From assembly GCA_913776825.1 (NCBI GenBank), contig CAJYPV010000015.1:1-64000 (forward strand): 64,000 bases of DNA. The letters are read 5' to 3'. This DNA comes from Burkholderiaceae bacterium. GTDB taxonomy: Bacteria; Pseudomonadota; Gammaproteobacteria; Burkholderiales; Burkholderiaceae_C. Of the stretch, positions 52,900 through 62,000 are shown piece by piece. Below the pieces are notes generated by a model, which saw only the letters and a list, made by a program, of their open reading frames with translations, was not told the DNA's origin and searched no databases. Each line of letters begins with the position of its first letter. The stretch's first letter is position 1. The position numbers were made by a program, and so were the translations under genes.

Positions 52900-54108
52900 A
52901 TGAGTCGCCCTCCCCTGCAAGGTTTCCGTGTCCTGGACTTGACCAATGTGTTGGCGGGTCCGTTCTGCGGCCATCAGCTCGCGCATCTCGGCGCGGACGT
53001 CATCAAGGTCGAGGCCCGTGAGGGCGGTGACCTGGCGCGACAACTGGGCGCGGACCCGGCGCTCAATCAGCGATTGATGGGCGTCTCCTTCCTGGCGCAG
53101 AACGCCGGCAAGCGCTCGATCACCCTGGACCTCAAGCATCCCCGCGGGCGTGAGCTCTTCCTGGCGCTGGTCCGCACCGCCGACGTGCTGATTGAAAACT
53201 TCCGCCCCGGCGTGATGGACCGCCTGGGGCTGGGCCATGAGGCGTTGAAAGCCGAGCGGCCGGGGCTGGTGTATTGCGCGATTTCGGGCTTCGGCCAGAC
53301 CGGTCCGTTGCGCGACCTGCCGGCCTATGACCAGATCATCCAGGGCATGTCCGGCGTGATGAGCATCACCGGCGATGCGGCGTCCGCGCCGCTGCGGGTC
53401 GGTTATCCGATGGCCGACACGCTGGGCGGGCTGACGGCGGCATTCGCGGTCGCCGCCGCGCTGGCGGATCTCGGACGCGAGCAGCACGGCGGGCGATTCA
53501 TCGATGTGTCCATGCTGGATGCCGTGATGGCCACCATGGGCTGGGCCGTTTCCAACCACCTGATCGCGGGGCGCCCACCGGCGCCGCTGGGCAACGACAA
53601 CGTCACGGCCAGTCCCTCAGGCACCTTCCGCACCGGGGACGGCCTGCTCAACATCGCCGCGAACAAGCAGCAGCAATTCGAGGCGCTGTGTCGCGTGCTG
53701 GGCCATGAGGAATGGCTGCAGGATCCACGATTCGCCGAGCGCCAGGCCCGTCTGCAGCACCGCGCCGCGCTCACGGCGTTGATCGAAGCGGCCCTGTCCA
53801 CGGGCAGCGCGCAGGAGTGGTGGCCGCGCCTCACGGCGGCGGGCATTCCGTCCGGGCCGGTGGTCAGCGTGCCGCAGGCCCTGGATCATCCGCAGGTGGC
53901 GGCGCGCGGGCTGATGGCGTCCTTCGAGCAGGTGCCGGGCGTGGGCCGCGACATCCGCTTGCTGCGTCCCGGCTTCCAGATCGATGGTGCGCCGGTCACG
54001 GTCGACACGCCGCCGCCTCAGCTTGGCGAGCACACCCATGAGCTGCTGCGCGAGCTCGGCCTGAGCGACGACGACATCGCCCGCCTGCAACAGGACCAGG
54101 TGACATGA
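52900..54108 (+). CDS. CaiB/BaiF family CoA transferase
   Basis: A 402-residue class III CoA transferase. The N-terminal block LQGFRVLDLTNVLAGPFCGHQLAHLGADVIKVEA, NAGKRSITLDLKHPRGRELF and ADVLIENFRPGVMDRLGLG is typical, and the catalytic Asp is expected within NFRPG-adjacent strands. It moves CoA between a dicarboxylate donor and an organic acid. An ATG six codons upstream (52882) is possible. The next gene, a citrate-synthase-like lyase, overlaps its stop, so the pair likely activates and then cleaves a citryl-CoA-like intermediate under IclR control. Confidence 0.85.
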   Translation: MSRPPLQGFRVLDLTNVLAGPFCGHQLAHLGADVIKVEAREGGDLARQLGADPALNQRLMGVSFLAQNAGKRSITLDLKHPRGRELFLALVRTADVLIENFRPGVMDRLGLGHEALKAERPGLVYCAISGFGQTGPLRDLPAYDQIIQGMSGVMSITGDAASAPLRVGYPMADTLGGLTAAFAVAAALADLGREQHGGRFIDVSMLDAVMATMGWAVSNHLIAGRPPAPLGNDNVTASPSGTFRTGDGLLNIAANKQQQFEALCRVLGHEEWLQDPRFAERQARLQHRAALTALIEAALSTGSAQEWWPRLTAAGIPSGPVVSVPQALDHPQVAARGLMASFEQVPGVGRDIRLLRPGFQIDGAPVTVDTPPPQLGEHTHELLRELGLSDDDIARLQQDQVT

Positions 54109-55301
54109 ATCCCATGCCGCCGCGCCCGACGTGGCCCTCGAGCCTTTGGGGAACGATCAGCGATCCCTCGACGGATCAGCAGACCGCGTTGCCTTCGCTG
54201 GCACCGTCACACCCGCCGGCCGACCTTCCATCCGGCGCTGCTCTCAACGCGACCGACGCGGCCCACGTCAGCCCTCAGCGCGCGACTCCGACCGCGCTCC
54301 AGCAGGAGTCTTCTCATCGTATGAACGCCTCACACGTCCCGCACGTTCCAGCTCCGTCCCACAGCCCAGATACCTCCGGCACTTCCGGGACACCCGCCAC
54401 CTCCGGAACATCCTCTCCCTCGGCCATCTCGGCCACCACCGCGAATTCATCGTCCCCTTCACCTGCCGCAGGCACGCACGGCGCTGCGCAGGACCCTTCG
54501 GTCAGCCAATGGTGGTCGACGCGCATCATCGACATGAAGCCGGGCGAAATCCGCTACAGCGGCTATCCCATCGAACAGCTGATTGGGCAGGTCGGCTTCG
54601 CGCACATGGTGTGGTTGCTGACGCGTGGCGAGCTGCCGACGACGGCCCAGGCGGCGCTGCTCGAGGCCGCCTTGATGGCGGCGGTGGACCACGGCCCGCA
54701 GGCGCCCAGCATCGCCATTGCGCGCATGGCCGCGACGTGCGGCGTCGGGCTGAACAACGCGATGGCGTCCGGCCTGAACGTGCTGGGCGATGTCCACGGC
54801 GGCGCCGGCGAGCAGGCGGTGGCGCTGTTCAACGACATTGCGCGGCAAGAGGATGGCGGTGTCTCCCCCGAGGTCGCGATCCGACAGGGACTGGACGATG
54901 CCAAGGCGCTCCATGGTCCTTACATCGCCGGCTACGGGCATCGCTTCCATCCGATCGACCCGCGTGCGCCGCGATTGCTCGCTCTGGTGGACCAGGCCGC
55001 GAAGGACGGCACCGTCAGTGGCCGGTTCGCCGGCATCGCCCGCGCGGTCGAGGACGAACTGGCCTACCGAAAGAATGGGCGGCGCATTCCGCTCAACATC
55101 GACGGCGCCACGGCCGTGATCTATGCAGAGCTGGGCTTCCCGGCTCCGCTGGCGCGCGGGCTGTTCTGCCTGTCGAGGTCGGTCGGCTTGCTGGCCCATG
55201 CCTGGGAGCAAATGCAACAGGGCGGCCGCAACAAGGGCCCGATCCCACGCGATTACCTGTGGACCTACACCGGCCCGGCGCCAAGGTCGCCAGAGCGCTG
55301 A
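54105..55301 (+). CDS. Citrate synthase/citryl-CoA lyase-like enzyme with long low-complexity N-terminus
   Basis: A 398-residue protein. The enzyme core runs from about residue 135 (WWSTRIIDMKPGEIRYSGYPIEQLIG) and holds the citrate-synthase residues HGGAGEQ, GYGHRFHPIDP and LNIDG. Cores of this length occur in stand-alone citryl-CoA lyase-type proteins paired with CaiB transferases. The first ~130 residues are Ser/Thr/Pro/Ala-rich with repeats such as DTSGTSGTPATSGTSS. The start is uncertain: ATG 54105 overlaps the upstream stop, but ATG 54321 after AGGAG is an alternative. Confidence 0.75.
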   Translation: MNPMPPRPTWPSSLWGTISDPSTDQQTALPSLAPSHPPADLPSGAALNATDAAHVSPQRATPTALQQESSHRMNASHVPHVPAPSHSPDTSGTSGTPATSGTSSPSAISATTANSSSPSPAAGTHGAAQDPSVSQWWSTRIIDMKPGEIRYSGYPIEQLIGQVGFAHMVWLLTRGELPTTAQAALLEAALMAAVDHGPQAPSIAIARMAATCGVGLNNAMASGLNVLGDVHGGAGEQAVALFNDIARQEDGGVSPEVAIRQGLDDAKALHGPYIAGYGHRFHPIDPRAPRLLALVDQAAKDGTVSGRFAGIARAVEDELAYRKNGRRIPLNIDGATAVIYAELGFPAPLARGLFCLSRSVGLLAHAWEQMQQGGRNKGPIPRDYLWTYTGPAPRSPER

Positions 55302-55326
55302 GTCAGCCCGACACTCGCGCCATCGC

Positions 55327-55350
55327 CGCTCGTGGGGCATCCCACGAGCG
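55327..55350 (+). terminator. Perfect 10-bp hairpin after the citrate-synthase-like gene
   Basis: CGCTCGTGGG and CCCACGAGCG flank a GCAT loop, 26 bases after the stop codon. There is no T tract, so termination efficiency is uncertain. Confidence 0.55.
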
Positions 55351-55373
55351 CCTCGTGACGGCCGATCAACGCA

Positions 55374-55415
55374 GAACGGGGAACGGGGAACGGGGAACGA
55401 GGAACGAGGAACGAC
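55374..55415. repeat. Tandem repeat, six 7-bp units GAACGGG/GAACGAG
   Basis: Three GAACGGG, two GAACGAG and one GAACGAC unit lie end to end in the gap between the lyase and the XRE gene. The graded change along the array suggests slippage followed by point mutation. Confidence 0.9.
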
Positions 55416-55464
55416 CGAACCCGCGCCACCCGCGGCGCCGGATGCCGAGTTCAGCCAGCCGAAT

Positions 55465-55728
55465 TCAGGCCGTCGAGTCGGGCGTTTGTGGTGCTGAGGG
55501 CGTGATGCCGTAAAGCGCGAGCAGGCCGAACACATGGCCGATGGCCACGCCGGGTTCGCCGGCCTCGATGCGGGCGATGGTCTGCACGTGGACGCCGAGG
55601 CGTTCTCCGGCGGCTGACTGGCTCTGACCTGCTGCGACGCGCGCAGCGCGTGCGGCTGCGCCGAGGTTTTTGATTGCTTGAAGTGCGTGGTCGTCAATCT
55701 CGACCGAAATCCGTTTGCCTTGTGCCAT
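55465..55728 (-). CDS. XRE-family helix-turn-helix regulator
   Basis: An 87-residue DNA-binding protein. The HTH_3 domain is visible as ARAARVAAGQSQSAAGERLGVHVQTIARIEAGEPGVAIGHVF. Size and composition recall HipB-type antitoxins, but no hipA-like gene is adjacent. ATG 55728 was chosen; an in-frame ATG six codons upstream is possible. Directly upstream lie the three ~148-bp hairpin repeats, so its transcript leader may include part of them. Confidence 0.8.
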   Translation of the reverse strand: MAQGKRISVEIDDHALQAIKNLGAAARAARVAAGQSQSAAGERLGVHVQTIARIEAGEPGVAIGHVFGLLALYGITPSAPQTPDSTA

Positions 55729-55895
55729 GCCCCGATTCTTCGTCATCGGACGCCGTCTGGAAACGGGTGAAACGCGAAGCCGCCTCACCGATCGGATCGG
55801 ATCGGACCCAAGCCATCCCTCCCTGCGCAACCCCTGACCCCACGCAGGCTCGCCCGAAACGCATTTCGACAAAGCCGTCGCCCGTCCCAGCACTC

Positions 55896-56308
55896 GGTCC
55901 CAAACCGACGCACAGCGCCATCACCGATGCGGTATGGGATGGGGGTCTTCGTGCTTGGCGCGAAGGCCTCCGTCCCATGCCGGCGCTTGGCCGCCGCACG
56001 AAGACAGCGCCAGCAAAGCGCCAGCCACCGCGCAGAAAACGCGGTCCCAAACCGCCGCACAGCGCCATCACCGATGCGGTATGGGACGGGGGTCTTCGTG
56101 CTTGGCGCGAAGACCTCCGTCCCATGCCGGCGCCAGGCCACCGCACGAAGACAGCGCCAGCCAATCACCAGCCACCCCGCGCAGAAAACGCGGTCCCAAA
56201 CCGATGCACAGCGCCATCGCTGATGCGGTATGGGATGGGGGTCTTCGTGCTTGGCGCGAAGGCCTCCGTCCCATGCCGGCGCCAGGCCACCGCACGCGAG
56301 CAGCGCCA
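55896..56308 (+). repeat. Three tandem ~148-bp units, each with a 21-bp hairpin
   Basis: Units begin at 55896, 56043 and 56192 with GGTCCCAAACCG and are over 90% alike; the third is shortened. Each contains a long stem (first copy: 55931-55951 with 55961-55981, 9-base loop). All non-Watson-Crick positions in the plus-strand RNA are G-U pairs, and the second unit changes both arms in ways that restore standard pairs. Frames across the units give Arg/Pro-rich shadow proteins and are not credible genes. The array sits between the kinase stop and the XRE gene. Confidence 0.9.
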
Positions 56309-56318
56309 GGAAACCCCG

Positions 56319-59300
56319 TCAATCCGCCTTGAGCGCCGCCTCCAACCTCTCACACAGCGCTTTCAACGCAGCGTCCAACTCCCGCACTTGTTCCCACAAG
56401 TCAGCCGCAGCATGGTGCCCCTGCGCCACCGCCTGCTGCAGCGATTGCGTGGCCCGATCCAGCTCCACGGCACCGATGGCCGCGCACGCCCCATGCAGGG
56501 AGTGGCCGACCGCGGGCCAGCGCTGCTGCCAATCGGCATCTGGCGTGGTGGGGAGCTCCGTCAGCCCGTCGCGATACGTGTCGACAAAGATCCGCACCAT
56601 GCGCCTCAGCACCTCCGCCCGGCCACCGACCGCCTTGAGCGCGCGCGGCAGATCCATGCCCGGCACATCGGCCAAGGTCAGCGGCCAGCGCAGCGCCGGG
56701 CTCGGCGACGGTCGTGGCGGGGACCAGGGCGCGGAAGCGGTATCGTGGCCCTTGCCAACCCCGCCGGCGGATCCTGCAGACAGCCCCGTCGACACGCCAC
56801 CGGAGGACACCCCAACCGAGCCCCCTTCCGCCGGCAGCCAGCGCAGCAGCGCGGCATAGAGCACCCCCGGCTGCACCGGCTTGGCCACGTGGTCGTTCAT
56901 GCCGGCATTGAGACAGGCCTGGCGGTCCTCACCGAACGCGTTCGCGGTCATGGCCAGGATCGGCATGCCGGGCCCCTGCGCGGCGCGGATACGACGCGTG
57001 GCTTCCAGGCCGTCCACGCCCGGCATCTGCATGTCCATCAGGACGAGGTCGTAATGGGACTTCTCAACGGCGCTCACGGCCTCAGCACCATCGGCCGCCA
57101 GGTCGACCACCAGTCCCACATCGGTGAGCAATTCTTCGGCGACCAGTTGGTTGACGGGGTTGTCCTCGGCCAGCAGCACCCGCTGCCCCGCATGGGCGCT
57201 GCGAAGGGCCTTCGCGTAGTGACCCTCGTCCAGCGCCGGCGCGCCCACCGCGCTGGACCAACCCAAGGGCGCGCCCAGCACCCGCACCAACGCGTCATGC
57301 AGCGCCGACGGGGTGATCGGCTTGACCAGCACCGCGTCGAAGCCCGCCTCCCGCGCGGCCTGCCACATGGCCGATTCGTCATGCGCGCTGATCAGCAGGT
57401 GACGGCTGTCCAGCAAGGGAAATTGCCGCTTGATGGCCAGCAGCGTGGCTGCGCCGTCCATCGGATCCATGCGCCAGTCCAGCAGCATCAGGTCGTACGA
57501 CCGGCCCGCCGCGTGCTCCGCCTGCAGCCGCTGCAGCGCCGCCGGTCCGCTGGGCTCGGTGTCTACCTGCAGGCCGAGTTGGGTGATCGCGTCGGTGAGC
57601 GCCTCGCGCGATTCGGCCAGGTCGTCCACCACCAGCACACGCCGACCCGGCAGATGCGCGCCAGCGGCTGACGCGGGCGCGGCTTCACCGCGATGCAACC
57701 AGGCGGTGAAGGAGAAGGTGCTGCCCTGCCCCGGCGCGCTGACCATGCCGACTTCGCCGCCCATGTGCTCGGCCAGGCTTCGGGTCAGCGCCAGACCGAG
57801 TCCGGTGCCGCCATAACGGCGCGCGGTGCTGCTGTCGGCCTGGTGGAAGGCATTGAACAAGGCTGCCTGATGCTCCGGCGCGATGCCGGGCCCGGTGTCG
57901 CTGACCTCGAAGCGCAGATGCAGCTCATCGCCCTCTTCCGCCAGCAGCTGGGCCTTGAGCGCGACCCAGCCGTGGTCGGTGAACTTCACCGCGTTGGACA
58001 GCAGGTTGATCAAGGCCTGCGACAGCCGTTTGGGATCGCCGCGCAGCCGCGCCGGCAGGTGATCGGCATCCAGCACCAGCTCCAGTCCCTTGGCTTGCGC
58101 GGCGGGACGCACCATCTCCAGCGCGCCGCCGAGCAGCGCGTCGCGCTCGAAGGGAATGTCCTCCAGCACCAGCTTGCCGGCCTCCACCTTGGACAGATCG
58201 AGGATGTCGTTGAGCAGCTGCAGCAGATGCCCGGCGGCGCCCTGCAGTTGCGTCAGGCGCTCGATCTGGCGCGGCTCGGTCGCATCGCGCTGCATCAGAT
58301 GGGCCAGGCCGATGATGGCGTTCATCGGCGTCCGGATCTCATGGCTCATGTTGGCCAGGAAGGTGCTCTTGGCCCGGCTCGCCGCCTCCACCGCCACATT
58401 GGACTGGGCCAGCGCCTGCACCGTTTGCGCCAGCTCGGCTTCCTTCGCGGTGACCTCCAGCAGCGCCTCTTCGCGGGCGCGCCAGGCGCGCAGCAGCAGG
58501 TGGTGCAAGGCGGCGGTCAGCAGCATCGCGGCGAAGACATAGGCTGCGACCTGCAGCGCCTGACTGCGCCATTCCACCAACGCGTCATCGTGGGTCACGC
58601 TGACCAGCACATACAGCGGACTGCCCTCGACACGCCGGATCGCCACCACCCGCTGCTGGCCATCGATGGAGCTGACCGTGTGATAGAGCGCATGGGCGCG
58701 CCCTTCGGCCAGGGCCTGCTTGGTCTGCGGCGCTTCGAAGCGCAGGATCTCCTCGTCCTTGCGCGGCGGCGCGGGCTCGCGCCAGTAGATGCGGCGATCG
58801 GTGTCGAACAGCGCGACCGCCCCGTGCGGGCCGGTGTGCAGGCCGCGGAACATCTGGGCGATGTCCTCCATGCTGAAGTTCAGATAGACAACGCCGGCGA
58901 AGGACTGGTCTTGCAGGCGCAGCGCACGCGCCACCGGCATCACCCAGCTTTTGGTGACCCTCGATTGCAGCGGGAGCCCATAGACCGTCTGGCTGGACTG
59001 CCGCGCCTCGTCGAAGAAGGCGCGATTGGCCACATTGAACGCCGCGCCCTGCGGCACGCTCACGCCATACATCACCTCGCCGCGCTCGTTGCTGCCGCGC
59101 AGGCCGGAGGTGCCCGGCACCAGCCGCTCCAGGTCGCCGAGCCGTTCGGAGAATGCGGCGGCGGCGCCATGACGGGCATCGGTCTCCGCGAAGAGCTCGG
59201 CCGCGCGGGTCAGGGTGCGATCGGCGGTCTGGAACTGCACGCGCAGCGAGCCTTCCAGCGCCAGCGCCAGGCTGGCGACCTGCGCCTCGGCCGCGCTCAT

Positions 59301-59435
59301 GGCGGCGGCCCGGCTCTGCCACAGGGCAAACGCCGCCAGCCCGCCCAATCCGAGCAGGCCCACCCACAAAATCACGGCCAGCCGGAACGCCGCAGGATGG
59401 CGCCAGCTGGGACGGTCATGGCGGACTGCAGGCAT
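56319..59435 (-). CDS. Hybrid sensor histidine kinase with two receivers and HPt
   Basis: A 1038-residue membrane kinase. It has membrane helices near 20-40 and 293-315 enclosing a PDC/dCache sensor. The HisKA domain carries His365 ([11 protein letters not shown]) and the HATPase has DTGPGIA and GGTGLGLAL. Receiver 1 carries Asp653 ([11 protein letters not shown]), receiver 2 carries Asp801 ([11 protein letters not shown]), and a C-terminal HPt domain carries His978 ([14 protein letters not shown]). The complete internal phosphorelay resembles BarA/ArcB-type kinases. A Gly/Ser/Pro-rich linker (~870-915) precedes the HPt. GAGGAG is before ATG 59435. Its cognate output regulator is not adjacent. 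Confidence 0.92.
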   Translation of the reverse strand: MPAVRHDRPSWRHPAAFRLAVILWVGLLGLGGLAAFALWQSRAAAMSAAEAQVASLALALEGSLRVQFQTADRTLTRAAELFAETDARHGAAAAFSERLGDLERLVPGTSGLRGSNERGEVMYGVSVPQGAAFNVANRAFFDEARQSSQTVYGLPLQSRVTKSWVMPVARALRLQDQSFAGVVYLNFSMEDIAQMFRGLHTGPHGAVALFDTDRRIYWREPAPPRKDEEILRFEAPQTKQALAEGRAHALYHTVSSIDGQQRVVAIRRVEGSPLYVLVSVTHDDALVEWRSQALQVAAYVFAAMLLTAALHHLLLRAWRAREEALLEVTAKEAELAQTVQALAQSNVAVEAASRAKSTFLANMSHEIRTPMNAIIGLAHLMQRDATEPRQIERLTQLQGAAGHLLQLLNDILDLSKVEAGKLVLEDIPFERDALLGGALEMVRPAAQAKGLELVLDADHLPARLRGDPKRLSQALINLLSNAVKFTDHGWVALKAQLLAEEGDELHLRFEVSDTGPGIAPEHQAALFNAFHQADSSTARRYGGTGLGLALTRSLAEHMGGEVGMVSAPGQGSTFSFTAWLHRGEAAPASAAGAHLPGRRVLVVDDLAESREALTDAITQLGLQVDTEPSGPAALQRLQAEHAAGRSYDLMLLDWRMDPMDGAATLLAIKRQFPLLDSRHLLISAHDESAMWQAAREAGFDAVLVKPITPSALHDALVRVLGAPLGWSSAVGAPALDEGHYAKALRSAHAGQRVLLAEDNPVNQLVAEELLTDVGLVVDLAADGAEAVSAVEKSHYDLVLMDMQMPGVDGLEATRRIRAAQGPGMPILAMTANAFGEDRQACLNAGMNDHVAKPVQPGVLYAALLRWLPAEGGSVGVSSGGVSTGLSAGSAGGVGKGHDTASAPWSPPRPSPSPALRWPLTLADVPGMDLPRALKAVGGRAEVLRRMVRIFVDTYRDGLTELPTTPDADWQQRWPAVGHSLHGACAAIGAVELDRATQSLQQAVAQGHHAAADLWEQVRELDAALKALCERLEAALKAD

Positions 59436-59890
59436 CGTCTCGCTCCTCTTGGGCGAATCCGCATGCGGCGTCGAGGCCGTGCTGCGGGCTCATCCCTTGT
59501 TGTCGCCGGGGCGCGGTCTGCGTGCCTGCACGCGTCGGCGCCGACCTCCCACCGGATCGATCATCGACCTGATCTTGTGCCCGATCATCTTCCAGAATGT
59601 CCCCGAAATCATCGGCAGGATCACCGAGGTCGCGGCCACGTCTTTAGGCGACCGCGCACGGTCACCACCTGGCCCCGGTCGCCTGGCTGCCTGCGACAGC
59701 CATCCGGCGACCGCCCTGGCTGGCGTGCGATGCCGCGACGGATGGCCTCACTGGATTGCGGCGTTGTTCTCGTTCCGGGACCGATCACCGACAGGACGGG
59801 TCGACGCCACCATCGGGGAAGGACTAAATTCCGCTATCACAACATTGTCCGCAACTGGGCCCATGCCGCAGCGTGACTGCGGTCATCCAC
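59436..59890. other. Divergent intergenic region
   Basis: 455 bases between the leftward hybrid kinase and the rightward PAS protein. Frames here have no family resemblance. AT-richer sequence near 59820-59850 (ACTAAATTCCGCTATCACAA) may hold the promoter of the PAS gene. Nothing else is supported. Confidence 0.4.
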
Positions 59891-60541
59891 ATGGAGGATG
59901 CCCGGCCCGTCCACACCATGCCTCCTGAGAACGACGCGAGCAGCTTGCACCCGGTCGATGCGCGGCTGCTTCAGGCCATCGCGTCCGGGGACGTCGGCAT
60001 CTGGGATGTGCGTCATGAGCTGCAGACGGTGCACTGCTCGCCGCAGTGGAAGCGTCGCTTCGGCTTCCCGGAGCCCAACAGTCCGGACAGCACGCATTTC
60101 TGGCAGTGCCGCGTGCATCCGGAAGACCTCGATCCGATGCTCGCGGCCATGCATCAGCATGCGATCGAGGGCCAGCCGCGTTATGAGGCCCACTTCCGGC
60201 TGCGCAGCACCGGCTCGGGTTATCGCCGCGTGCATTCGCGGGGCCGGATCGTGGAGCGGGATGCCGAGGGTCGCCCGCTGCGGGGCATCGGCATCATGAT
60301 CGACCTCACCGATCGTCCGGCGACCCCGCGTGAGGGCCTGTCGCACGGCCCGCGCGGCGTGATGGCGGGTCAGCCGATCGCGCGGCCGTTCCATCAGTTG
60401 CTGCTGGCAGCGCGGGACGAGGCGCGCGAGCTGTCGCTCAACGATGCCGAGATCGCGCGGGAACGGCAGCGACTGCTCAGTCAGGTGGAGGATCTGCTGC
60501 GCGAGGCGGTCGAGGAATGGCTGATGGTGCAGCGCGGCTGA
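59891..60541 (+). CDS. PAS-domain signalling protein
   Basis: A 216-residue cytoplasmic protein with one PAS_3-type domain (IASGDVGIWDVRHELQTVHCSPQWKRRFGF, FWQCRVHPEDLDPML, YEAHFRLRSTGSGYRRVHSRG, GIGIMIDLTDR) followed by a helical C-terminus. No kinase or output domain is present. It could be a sensory partner of the divergent hybrid kinase. Start is uncertain between GTG 59873 and ATG 59891. Confidence 0.75.
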   Translation: MEDARPVHTMPPENDASSLHPVDARLLQAIASGDVGIWDVRHELQTVHCSPQWKRRFGFPEPNSPDSTHFWQCRVHPEDLDPMLAAMHQHAIEGQPRYEAHFRLRSTGSGYRRVHSRGRIVERDAEGRPLRGIGIMIDLTDRPATPREGLSHGPRGVMAGQPIARPFHQLLLAARDEARELSLNDAEIARERQRLLSQVEDLLREAVEEWLMVQRG

Positions 60542-60620
60542 TGCGGCGAGGCGCGATGGACTGAGGCGGGGTCGCTTGCGGTTATCGTGTGCGCCCGTCC
60601 ACGCTGCCGCTCCCGGATTC

Positions 60621-61301
60621 ATGCCACTCACTTCATCGTCGCCTTCATCGCCCGTCGCATCGACGTCCGCGCCCACGTCCACGTCCACGTCTGCCGAATC
60701 GCCATCGGCCCACGGCTTGAGCGACGCCGCTGCACCGCCCATCGACACCCACCGGCTCGGCCTTCGCCTGGCGGATGTTCTGGCACGCGCGATGCATCTG
60801 TTGAGCTGCGCGGAAGACGCTGCGGATGCGGCGCGCGCGGATGGGCTCATGGACAGCCGCCTGGCGCCCGACATGCTGTCCCTCGCTCAACAAGTCGTCG
60901 TGCTCGCGGACAGCCTGGAAGGCGCCGCTGCGCTGCTGACCGGCCGAGATGCCGCCGAGGTGCCGTCTGCGGCGTGGGTCTTCAATCGCGGCAGCGATCA
61001 CCTGGTCGGCCCGATGCCTCGGACGCTCGGCCAGGCGCGCGATCGGCTGGACGAGGCGCGCCGCAGCGTCCTCGCCTCCCTCGACGCACCGCGCTTGCCC
61101 GCCCGCCAAGACGCTTCCCGACCGTTGATCGTCGCCCGCCCCGGCCATGCGCGTCACTTCGCGCTGGACCGCTTCGTCGACGACTACCTGCTACCGAATG
61201 CGTACTTCCATCTGACGATGATCCATGCGCTGCTGCGGCACGCCGGCGTGCCGATCGGGAAGGCGGATTACGAAGGGCCGCGGCCCTACACCTTGGGGTG
61301 A
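60621..61301 (+). CDS. DUF1993 family protein
   Basis: A 226-residue protein. After a Ser/Thr/Pro-rich start of ~40 residues, the DUF1993 pattern appears: RLADVLARAMHLLSCAEDAADA, SRLAPDMLSLAQQVVVLAD, and LLPNAYFHLTMIHALLRHAGVPIGKADYEG. The family has a four-helix DinB-like fold; function unknown. It lies 80 bases after the PAS gene in the same direction and is convergent with the DUF2867 gene. Confidence 0.8.
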   Translation: MPLTSSSPSSPVASTSAPTSTSTSAESPSAHGLSDAAAPPIDTHRLGLRLADVLARAMHLLSCAEDAADAARADGLMDSRLAPDMLSLAQQVVVLADSLEGAAALLTGRDAAEVPSAAWVFNRGSDHLVGPMPRTLGQARDRLDEARRSVLASLDAPRLPARQDASRPLIVARPGHARHFALDRFVDDYLLPNAYFHLTMIHALLRHAGVPIGKADYEGPRPYTLG

Positions 61302-61338
61302 CGCGCGCGCCGGGCGGCATCGCGTCCCGACGTTCGGC

Positions 61339-61863
61339 TCAGGCGTTCTGAGCGCCGTAGCGTCGCGCAGCCGCAGCCAGGTGGGAGCGCGCCACCACTA
61401 CATGACCCGGCAGGATCAGCGCCAGGTAGAACCGGCCCAGCGCGTTGTGGCAGCGCACCACGGTGGTCGCCACCGCTTCATGCCCCTGACCGCCATCCAG
61501 CGGCCGTACCAGGATGGACAACTTGAAGTCCAGGTGGCGGTCCGCCTCACCGAAGATGACCTCGCAGGGTGTGACGGACAGCACCCGGAAAATGTCGACA
61601 TGCGCCACGCCGCTGCTGGCCAGATGCTCGCGCATTGCGGCCGAGGTCTTCAACCCGAAGGGACGCACCATCGCATCCCGGATCGCCAGCAAGAGGCGGA
61701 ACCAGCGCGGCGGCGCGGACAAGGCCGCTTGGGCGAGGCTCATCGCATCCAGCGGCGCCGTCGGCGGCAGGCTGACCGCAAAGGCATCGGCCAGTTGCGC
61801 ACCGGCGTAGCTGTCCGCCAACTGGCTTTGAGTGGGAGGCGACACGCGCCGGGTGAGAGACAT
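61339..61863 (-). CDS. DUF2867 family protein
   Basis: A 174-residue soluble protein with the DUF2867-type pattern: ADSYAGAQLADAFAVSLP, PPRWFRLLLAIRDAMVRPFGLK, DFKLSILV and GRFYLALILPGHVVVARSHL. Members resemble SRPBCC/Bet v1-like folds and often lie near oxidoreductases. The ATG at 61863 fits the family start; upstream frame sequence is not conserved in character. Function unknown. Confidence 0.75.
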   Translation of the reverse strand: MSLTRRVSPPTQSQLADSYAGAQLADAFAVSLPPTAPLDAMSLAQAALSAPPRWFRLLLAIRDAMVRPFGLKTSAAMREHLASSGVAHVDIFRVLSVTPCEVIFGEADRHLDFKLSILVRPLDGGQGHEAVATTVVRCHNALGRFYLALILPGHVVVARSHLAAAARRYGAQNA

Positions 61864-62000
61864 GCGAGACGAGTCGACCGAGCCGACCAGAGCCACCGAT
61901 CGCCGGATGTTCTCATGCGATCGGATCGGATCGCTCCGCCTCGCCCCACCATGCACGGCAACGCCACATCGCGTGACGTTGCCGCACCCCGGTCACCGCC

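Noticed and set aside
55896-56308. CRISPR-like array
   Set aside because: Units are ~148 bp, tandem and nearly identical throughout, without spacers, and no cas genes are present.
55674-57671. A 665-codon frame across the hairpin repeats and the kinase
   Set aside because: The protein repeats simply follow the DNA repeats, and the rest is antisense to the HPt and receiver domains.
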